Below the pieces are notes generated by a model. It was not told the origin of the DNA and searched no databases. It worked only from the letters and a program-made list of their open reading frames with translations. Made by a program: the position numbers and the translations under genes. Shown piece by piece: positions 5,827-10,640 of a DNA stretch of 10,640 nucleotides. The stretch is taken from positions 1 to 10,640 of the forward strand of contig CAJYHH010001188.1 of assembly GCA_913773825.1 (NCBI GenBank). Reading direction: 5' to 3'. Origin of the DNA: Candidatus Sericytochromatia bacterium (GTDB lineage: Bacteria; Cyanobacteriota; Sericytochromatia; UBA7694). Each line of letters starts with the position of its first letter. Position 1 is the stretch's first letter.

Positions 5827-7359
5827 ATGAAGCTGTCACTCTGTATGATTGTTCGCAACGAAGCTGAGTTTTTAGCCCGTTGCCTGAACAGCGTGGCAGA
5901 TCTGGTTGATGAAATGATCATTGTCGATACGGGTTCGATTGATCAGACGATCAGTATTGCTAAAGGCTTTGGGGCGCAGGTTGTTCAGATTGAGTGGCCT
6001 AATGATTTTGCTGTTGCGCGGAATGTATCGCTGTCTTATGCGACAGGTGACTGGATTTTAGTCTTGGACGCTGATGAATATTTAGATCAGGCTTCTCAGC
6101 GGGTCTTAGCTGCATTTAAAGCTCAGCCGCCACCGCCAACGCGCTTTCGGCTGAAAGTCGTTAACCCTGATGCTCAAGGTGAGATTACACGGATCTATTA
6201 TATGGATCGTTTGTTCCCTCGGCGCGAAGGGATTTTTTATATTGCGCCGCTGCATGAATATGTGATTGATACTCACGACCGACCCACTCCCTCTGCCGAT
6301 TTTTTTGAGCTGGTGATTCAGCATGTGGGCTTATTGCCTGAGCTGATGCAAAGCCGCCGTAAGCTTGAGCGCAACCGCAGTGTTTTAGTTGACGCGCTTA
6401 AGCGTTTTCCAGATGACTTACATTGCCTTTATCACCTGGCGGGAGTCACCATTGCCTTAGGCGATCACACGCAGGCTTGGCCTTTATACCAACGTTTATT
6501 AGCTGCTTTTCGAGAGCCTCCAGGGCCTGATCATCTGTTTTTTTCTTTGGCGGTGATTGAGTCGATGGCTTGTTTAGAGTGTTTGCGACAGGTACCTCAA
6601 GCCTTGGATTTAGGTGTGATTTACCAGTCTTCAGCAGAGCATCATCCAGATTATTGGCTCTTGCGGGGGCATTTAAGCAGGCGTCTGGGAAATTATGAAG
6701 CCGCTCGCAGCTGCTTCTGGCGCTGCCTTAACATTGATGAGCGAACGCTTGAGCAGCCTTACCGGCCAGTCAGCTTAAATCTTTTGCCTTTACTGAAATT
6801 GCTTCATCTTAACCGGGCTCTTTCCTGTCATCCGGGTTTATTAGCTGAGCGTCGTATTCAAGCTCGGCAAGAGTTCCGGGACGTGATTCGGCGTTTATTA
6901 TTGCTCTGGCCAGCTGGTAATCTTCAGACCCTGAGTCAGAATCTGTATTTATTATTGGCTGAAGCGGTTCTGACAGAAGCAAATCCTCAGCACAGTTATC
7001 TTAGCCTGCTTCCGCCAAATCCTTCCGACCTGGCTAAAGAAGTTATGCAAGTGCTTGGCTTTTTTCAGGCAGATTTTACAGCCTTGCTTGAACTGGGCCA
7101 GCCAATCACTCATTTGCTGGAGCTGCCAGCAGATGGTCTGGCCTTAGCGGAGCAGCTCAAGCGTCAGGGTCACGATTTTAAAGCTGTTTCGCTGTTGCAT
7201 CTGGGTGCGCTTTATTATCAGCGCCCAGATTGGGTAATGGTGTTAGCTGACTGGATTACACAAACGGGTAGCAAAGTTCGGGCGCGTCAGATTCTGATTG
7301 AGGCCCGGCTTGCTTTCCCTGAAAATCCATTGCTGGCTGAACTCAGTGCTCAGATTTGA
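5827..7359 (+). CDS. Family 2 (GT-A) glycosyltransferase with TPR repeats
   Basis: This 510-residue soluble enzyme is expected to transfer a sugar from a nucleotide-sugar donor. The GT-A fold opens with LSLCMIVRNEAEFLARCLNS (3-22) and IIVDTGSIDQT (31-41). The metal-binding DxD is Asp81-Ala-Asp83 in WILVLDADEYLD, and the acceptor-side motif RLFPRREGIFYIAPLHEYV lies at about 127-145. A segment typical of this subfamily, QHVGLLPELMQSRRKLERN (165-183), links to TPR-like helices at about 197-300 (for example YHLAGVTIALGDHTQAWPLY and GHLSRRLGNYEAARSCFWRC), with further helical repeats to the C terminus. Family members glycosylate proteins or act in surface polysaccharide pathways; the TPR part probably holds a protein acceptor. 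Leu codons include many TTA, unlike the lipoprotein gene at 8168. It converges on the nanE-like gene across 31 bases in which I see no strong terminator. Confidence 0.92.
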   Translation: MKLSLCMIVRNEAEFLARCLNSVADLVDEMIIVDTGSIDQTISIAKGFGAQVVQIEWPNDFAVARNVSLSYATGDWILVLDADEYLDQASQRVLAAFKAQPPPPTRFRLKVVNPDAQGEITRIYYMDRLFPRREGIFYIAPLHEYVIDTHDRPTPSADFFELVIQHVGLLPELMQSRRKLERNRSVLVDALKRFPDDLHCLYHLAGVTIALGDHTQAWPLYQRLLAAFREPPGPDHLFFSLAVIESMACLECLRQVPQALDLGVIYQSSAEHHPDYWLLRGHLSRRLGNYEAARSCFWRCLNIDERTLEQPYRPVSLNLLPLLKLLHLNRALSCHPGLLAERRIQARQEFRDVIRRLLLLWPAGNLQTLSQNLYLLLAEAVLTEANPQHSYLSLLPPNPSDLAKEVMQVLGFFQADFTALLELGQPITHLLELPADGLALAEQLKRQGHDFKAVSLLHLGALYYQRPDWVMVLADWITQTGSKVRARQILIEARLAFPENPLLAELSAQI

Positions 7360-7390
7360 GTTCAGCCAGTTTATGAGGCTTATGTAGGGC

Positions 7391-8062
7391 TTAGCTGGAT
7401 TTTAGTTCGGAAACAAAACGCTGAGTGATCAGTTGGGGACGTGTAATCGCTGAACCCACCACCACCGCATGGGCGCCATAATGTAAAGCTTTATGCGCTT
7501 CTTTTGGGGTCCAGATTCGACCTTCCATAATCACAGGAATCCCCGCGCGTTTAACCAGAGCCTGTAATAAATCATAATCAGGGCCTGTTTGTTTGGAGCT
7601 ATTGGCGGTATAGCCTGATAATGTTGTACCCACGCAGTCAAACCCCAGTTCAACTGCTCTGAGGCCTTCATCCAGATTTGAGACATCTGCCATTAAGCTG
7701 ACGCGACCTTTAAGAGCGGCAACAATTTCTTCTAAACTTTCAGCTGGACGGGGGCGATCTGTGGCATCAAGTGCAATTATTTCTGCTCCAGCGGCTAACA
7801 CTGCTTCTGCTGACCCCAAGGTTGGGGTAATATAGACTTCGGAGTTTTTGTGAACTTGTTTCCAGATTCCGATTACGGGCAGGTTGACGCGTTGGCGAAT
7901 AAATCTGATCGTCTCGGGACTATTTAGACGCAGAGCCTGAGCTCCGCCGAGGTGAGCCGCCTCGGCCATACCGGCCGCAAAATCGAGGTTATAAAACGCC
8001 TCATCGCCGTCCGGTTGGCAAGAAACGATCAGGGTTTGGTGAATTTGATTTAGATTAAACAA
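7391..8062 (-). CDS. nanE: N-acetylmannosamine-6-phosphate 2-epimerase
   Basis: The 223-residue enzyme interconverts N-acetylmannosamine-6-phosphate and N-acetylglucosamine-6-phosphate, the step that leads sialic acid breakdown into aminosugar metabolism. It is a TIM barrel of usual length. Visible motifs are LIVSCQ (11-16), LGGAQALRLNS (38-48), PVIGIWK (62-68), ITPTLGSAEAVLAAGAEIIA (78-97), ALDATDRPRP (97-106), LMADVSN (123-129), GTTLSGYT (145-152), PVIMEGRI (176-183) and GAHAVVVGSAITRP (196-209). Lys68 and Glu180 fit the catalytic pair known in the family, and Asp126 is also conserved. The start is TTG at 8062: it gives the standard 10-residue lead before LIVSCQ, and AGGG lies about 9 bases upstream. 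No other nan gene (lyase, kinase, transporter, sialidase) is in the window, so its pathway context is open. Confidence 0.93.
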   Translation of the reverse strand: MFNLNQIHQTLIVSCQPDGDEAFYNLDFAAGMAEAAHLGGAQALRLNSPETIRFIRQRVNLPVIGIWKQVHKNSEVYITPTLGSAEAVLAAGAEIIALDATDRPRPAESLEEIVAALKGRVSLMADVSNLDEGLRAVELGFDCVGTTLSGYTANSSKQTGPDYDLLQALVKRAGIPVIMEGRIWTPKEAHKALHYGAHAVVVGSAITRPQLITQRFVSELKSS

Positions 8063-8167
8063 ACTTTAACCCTATCTAATCTTTCTCTTTAATTTAGACC
8101 CACAAGATTGGGCCACCGACAACTATAACAAAGAGAGCAAAGGCAATTATGGTAGAGGGATAGAAAA
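8063..8167. promoter_or_regulatory. Divergent promoter region, nanE / lipoprotein
   Basis: These 105 bases separate two divergent starts and must serve both genes. On the plus strand, TATAAC (8124-8129; five of six matches to a -10 box) lies 38 bases before the lipoprotein start, but I find no good -35 at the right distance. A good Shine-Dalgarno site, AGAGGGA (8154-8160), stands 7 bases before the ATG at 8168. On the minus strand I see no clear promoter for nanE. Confidence 0.4.
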
Positions 8168-9460
8168 ATGAAGAAGCAAATCAAACTCGGTCGCAACCTG
8201 ATTCTGAGCGCCATCAGCGCCAGCGTCATCCTGACTGGCTGCGGCAACGGCCGGACTCCCGCCGTGACTGATGCTGGTACCGGTGGCCAGCCCGCCGCTG
8301 CTCAGCCCGACCTGACCTCTCCTGCCGGCACCAATTTTGGTGATGTCGGTGGTTATGACAATACCCTCCCCCAGCCTTTGCCTGCTGATCAAGCTCCTCA
8401 ACAGCCCCTCGACACTCCCGAGCCTTTGCCTGCTCCCAGCAATCCGGTTCAGCCCGGCGAGCCGATGGTGCTCCGCGCTGTCAGCAATACCACAGCTTTT
8501 GCCGTTCCTCGCTTCAGCAAGTGGTTCCAGGTTAATGGCCTCTATGTTCACGTCAACCTGACCTGGCAGCCTGTTAACGGTGCTGCTGAGTACTGGGTTT
8601 TCAAAGGTCGTATCCCTCAGTTCCAGGAAGCTCGCCGCGAGCTGGCTCACGCTATTGTTCCCGCCGGTTTTGCCGGTAGCGGTTACAAAGACGGCATCGA
8701 GCCTCCTAATCTGAAAACCGGTAATATCCTCGACCGCCTCAAGCGCGTTGTCAACATGGTTGCCAACCGTCCTGGCGTGACCTATGAATTCAAAGTGATT
8801 GCGGCTGATGCTAACGGCATCCCGATGTCTGAGTCACCTGTGGTTCAGACCGTGCCCCTGCCAGGTATCTCTTCTGCAACGCTTGATCCGGTTGAAAACA
8901 ACGGTGTCTCCAGCACCCGCACGCCGCTGTTTACCTGGAAAGACGCTGCACAGGGTGTTCGTCCTGACGGCTACTATGTCAGTATCTTCCCCTCTGTTCA
9001 GTTCACTCAGGAAACGCTGCCCCCCACTTCACTGGCCTACTGGACCACTTTCCGTCCCGTTGGCAGCAACCTCGCTCGTTATGGTGAAGACAGCGCTAAC
9101 CTGACTTCTTATCAGGGAACCCGCCCCTTTGACATCACCTTTGACCTGGGTGCTGCTAAAAACTACTCCTGGTCTGTCATCGGTGTTAAAACCGACACTG
9201 GCGATATGCGCACCGCTAACGCCATCTCACGCAGCTGGAGCGGTTTTGGTCACTTCCAGATTGCTGCTAACGCTCCTGCCGCTCCTGTTCGCCAGGTTGC
9301 TTCTCAGAGCTACGGCGCTTACAACGCTCCCCGTGCTCAGCAGCAGACTGCCGCTCCTTACGGTCAGACGAGCTATCCTCAGCAGCAACAGCAGCAGGCT
9401 CCCCGTTATCCCCAGACTCAGCAGCCCCAGCAGCCCCAGACTCAGGCTCCTCGTTTTTAG
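8168..9460 (+). CDS. Secreted lipoprotein with FN3-like domains and Gln/Pro tail
   Basis: This is a 430-residue protein of unknown function. The N terminus is a lipoprotein signal: positive residues KKQIKLGR, a hydrophobic core, and lipobox LTGC with Cys25 as the lipidated residue. Gly at +2 is not an inner-membrane retention signal by the E. coli rule. A Pro/Ala/Gln-rich linker (about 30-100) precedes an FN3-like unit (about 113-230) recognisable by VNLTWQPVNGAAEYWVFKG and YEFKVIAADANG, with a long insert between. A second beta unit spans about 238-366 (TPLFTWKD, YSWSVIGVKTDTG, SWSGFGHFQI). The tail (371-430) is rich in Gln, Pro, Ala and Tyr, with a run of six Gln at 405-410. Codon use is unlike the neighbours: reading all codons I find no TTA, CTA, ATA, AGA or AGG, suggesting high expression. 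The start is supported by AGAGGGA 7 bases upstream. Confidence 0.88.
   Translation: MKKQIKLGRNLILSAISASVILTGCGNGRTPAVTDAGTGGQPAAAQPDLTSPAGTNFGDVGGYDNTLPQPLPADQAPQQPLDTPEPLPAPSNPVQPGEPMVLRAVSNTTAFAVPRFSKWFQVNGLYVHVNLTWQPVNGAAEYWVFKGRIPQFQEARRELAHAIVPAGFAGSGYKDGIEPPNLKTGNILDRLKRVVNMVANRPGVTYEFKVIAADANGIPMSESPVVQTVPLPGISSATLDPVENNGVSSTRTPLFTWKDAAQGVRPDGYYVSIFPSVQFTQETLPPTSLAYWTTFRPVGSNLARYGEDSANLTSYQGTRPFDITFDLGAAKNYSWSVIGVKTDTGDMRTANAISRSWSGFGHFQIAANAPAAPVRQVASQSYGAYNAPRAQQQTAAPYGQTSYPQQQQQQAPRYPQTQQPQQPQTQAPRF
8373..8434 (+). repeat. 14-base direct repeat in the Pro-rich linker
   Basis: AGCCTTTGCCTGCT occurs at 8373-8386 and 8421-8434, 48 bases apart and in the same frame. It encodes the repeated PLPA segments of the lipoprotein linker. 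The identical DNA suggests a small in-frame duplication that later diverged between the copies. Confidence 0.7.
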
Positions 9461-9481
9461 TCCAGATTGATTCAGTCTGGA
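9461..9481 (+). terminator. Hairpin directly after the lipoprotein stop codon
   Basis: TCCAGA (9461-9466) pairs perfectly with TCTGGA (9476-9481), with one further T-G pair and a 7-base loop. It begins at the first base after the TAG stop. There is no T run after it, so it may protect the 3' end of the mRNA or give partial termination; it does not look like a full intrinsic terminator. Confidence 0.45.
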
Positions 9482-9491
9482 TCGACGTGAA

Positions 9492-9509
9492 TGAGTTAAA
9501 ATAAACTCA
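9492..9509 (+). promoter_or_regulatory. Inverted repeat over a -10-like box before the second lipoprotein
   Basis: TGAGTT (9492-9497), six bases, then AACTCA (9504-9509) is a perfect inverted repeat. It encloses TAAAAT (9497-9502), five of six matches to a -10 box, about 30 bases before the start at 9533. No convincing -35 stands 16-18 bases upstream. This could be a repressor operator over a promoter, or an RNA hairpin if the two lipoprotein genes are co-transcribed. Confidence 0.35.
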
Positions 9510-9532
9510 AAGCTATTGAGAGGCAAAAAACG

Positions 9533-10640
9533 ATGAAAACGCTTAGAATCTTCTTTCTGATTCTGGGCGTTTTCGTGCTGAATAGCTGTGGCAACCCTAA
9601 CGCCCCAGTCCTTGAAGGTCTACCCGCGAAGCTGACAGTTCGGGTTGTCAATCAGTCCAGCGGCCAGCCTATTCCCAATGCTCGCGTCTCGCTTAAAAAA
9701 GATTCCCAGCCTATTTCGGGTGATCAAGCCAGTGGGGCTGATGGCTCAGTGGTGTTTCCTGTAAAGACGGGTGACGGCTATAAAGCTTTTGCTGGCAATG
9801 TAGCGGGCTTTTCACCGGGTGCTTCACCTTCAATTAAGCTGACTGGTGATCAGGAAGTTCAGATTCTGATGACGCCAAGCGTTAATCAAGGTGCTGGTCT
9901 GGTCGCGGGTTCGGTTAAAGATGCCAGTACTCAGGCGCCTTTAGCAAGCGTCACCGTCACCCTTAATTCAGGTGGGGGCGTTGCGGCTCAGCGTGCTGGC
10001 CGTGCTGTACAGGCTCAACGTGTTGCGACACCTTATCGAATTATGCAGGCGGGTGTTGCGGTCCAGACCGATCAATCAGGTCAATTTACTTTTAAAGACG
10101 TTCCCCCAGGGATGTATCAGGCCAGTTATCAACTTAATGGTTATCAGACCGTTACTCGAGATGTCACCGTTAATCCTGGCGACAGCACCGCAATTGAAAC
10201 GGTCTTTATGTCAAATGGTGTGGGTGGCAATACTCCAACAAATCCGAGTAACCCCAGCACGCCAGGTAACCCTGCTACTCGTGGTCAGTTATTGCTGGTT
10301 GAAGCGGGTCGCGCTCTTCAGTTAAGCGCACAGTCTCCACAGCCAGTCTGGCGCTATCTCAGCAGCGGGATTTCAGGCGCAACACGTCTGCCAGATGGCA
10401 ATACAGTGGTGTCTGACGAGCAGTTGCATCAAGTTTGGGTGATCGGGCCAACAGGTGAAGTAGTCTGGAATATGGGAACTTCAATTGGTTTGTTTAGCCG
10501 ATTAAGCGCTCCTGCCTGGGTGGCTGCGGCCCGTGATGGTAAATCATTTTTGATTGCAGATTCTGGCAATAACCGGATTGTTGAAATTGAAAACAATGCT
10601 GCAGGCTGGCGCTTTGAGCAAGGGTTGATGAAGCCCCGAT
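9533..10640 (+). CDS. Lipoprotein with CarboxypepD_reg-like domains and beta-propeller start (3' end cut)
   Basis: The frame stays open for 369 codons to the window edge. MKTLRIFFLILGVFVLNSC is a lipoprotein signal with lipobox LNSC and lipidated Cys19, followed by Gly-Asn as in the gene before it. Two prealbumin-like (CarboxypepD_reg/CNA-B type) beta domains follow. The first (about 33-115) has GQPIPNARVSL and GADGSVVFPV. The second (about 122-227) has GSVKDASTQAPLASVTVTL and TDQSGQFTFKDVPPGMYQAS, interrupted by an Ala/Arg/Gln-rich insert (about 149-172). An Asn/Pro/Thr linker (228-249) leads to propeller-like repeats: ATRLPDGNTVVSDEQLHQVW (283-302) and FLIADSGNNRIVEIE (339-353), the second an NHL-type repeat. 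Such proteins usually bind ligands at the cell surface; the target is unknown. The start at 9533 is supported by GAGAGG (9518-9523), 9 bases upstream. Codon use is ordinary, including TTA. Confidence 0.88.
   Translation, partial: MKTLRIFFLILGVFVLNSCGNPNAPVLEGLPAKLTVRVVNQSSGQPIPNARVSLKKDSQPISGDQASGADGSVVFPVKTGDGYKAFAGNVAGFSPGASPSIKLTGDQEVQILMTPSVNQGAGLVAGSVKDASTQAPLASVTVTLNSGGGVAAQRAGRAVQAQRVATPYRIMQAGVAVQTDQSGQFTFKDVPPGMYQASYQLNGYQTVTRDVTVNPGDSTAIETVFMSNGVGGNTPTNPSNPSTPGNPATRGQLLLVEAGRALQLSAQSPQPVWRYLSSGISGATRLPDGNTVVSDEQLHQVWVIGPTGEVVWNMGTSIGLFSRLSAPAWVAAARDGKSFLIADSGNNRIVEIENNAAGWRFEQGLMKPR

Noticed and set aside
7360..7390. Terminator between the glycosyltransferase and nanE stops
   Set aside because: Only 4-base stems (such as AGCC with GGCT) can be drawn, with no T run on either strand.
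8147..8650. 167-residue minus-strand reading frame across the lipoprotein start
   Set aside because: It is antisense to a gene with a clear lipoprotein signal, has no recognisable domain, and its openness follows from the strong codon bias of the opposite strand.
9369..9445. CAG/CAA-rich tract as a CRISPR or satellite array
   Set aside because: There are no regular repeat and spacer units; the tract is in frame and encodes the Gln/Pro tail.
9972..10325. 117-residue plus-strand reading frame in the last lipoprotein gene
   Set aside because: It lies out of frame inside the long open lipoprotein frame that starts at 9533 and shows signal, domain and propeller motifs.

Overview
The window reads as chromosomal DNA of a bacterium with an ordinary genetic code (TAA, TAG and TGA all act as stops) and roughly balanced base composition. 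Shine-Dalgarno sites are present before many but not all genes. Two adjacent lipoprotein genes suggest a diderm (Gram-negative-like) cell. The mix of genes (TPR-fused glycosyltransferase and methyltransferase, split sensor kinases, lipoproteins with FN3-like and CarboxypepD_reg-like domains) would fit an environmental, possibly uncultivated lineage. A relative of the non-photosynthetic Cyanobacteria sister groups is possible, but that is a guess; no marker gene here fixes the taxonomy. I see no tRNA, rRNA, CRISPR array, transposase or phage gene.

Layout. Positions 1-456 (minus) hold a pirin gene whose 3' end is cut by the window edge. Its AT-rich leader (457-546) carries a plausible promoter. 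Positions 547-1191 (minus) encode protein-L-isoaspartate O-methyltransferase. A 183-base divergent regulatory gap follows. Then comes a plus-strand pair of overlapping signalling genes: 1375-2235, with PAS, HisKA and a helical C-terminal domain but no ATPase, and 2222-3310, with REC, HisKA and HATPase. Converging on them are a TPR-fused methyltransferase (3341-5197, minus) and, upstream of it, a GNAT acetyltransferase (5252-5797, minus). Only 29 bases separate the GNAT start from the divergent TPR-fused family 2 glycosyltransferase (5827-7359, plus), which converges on a nanE-like epimerase with a TTG start (7391-8062, minus). The right end is a tandem of two lipoprotein genes: 8168-9460, with strikingly biased codon use, and 9533-10640, cut by the right edge.

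How the parts may work together. The kinase pair looks like one signalling unit: the first protein has a sensor and a phosphoacceptor helix but no ATP-binding domain, and the second supplies receiver, acceptor and ATPase domains. The TPR glycosyltransferase, TPR methyltransferase, GNAT and NanE all fit glycan or aminosugar metabolism and decoration, but nothing in the sequence identifies a shared substrate. The two lipoproteins share the same start to the mature chain (Cys-Gly-Asn) and probably both sit in the outer membrane. I found no convincing complete novel defence or mobile system; the most notable item is the complementary split kinase pair.
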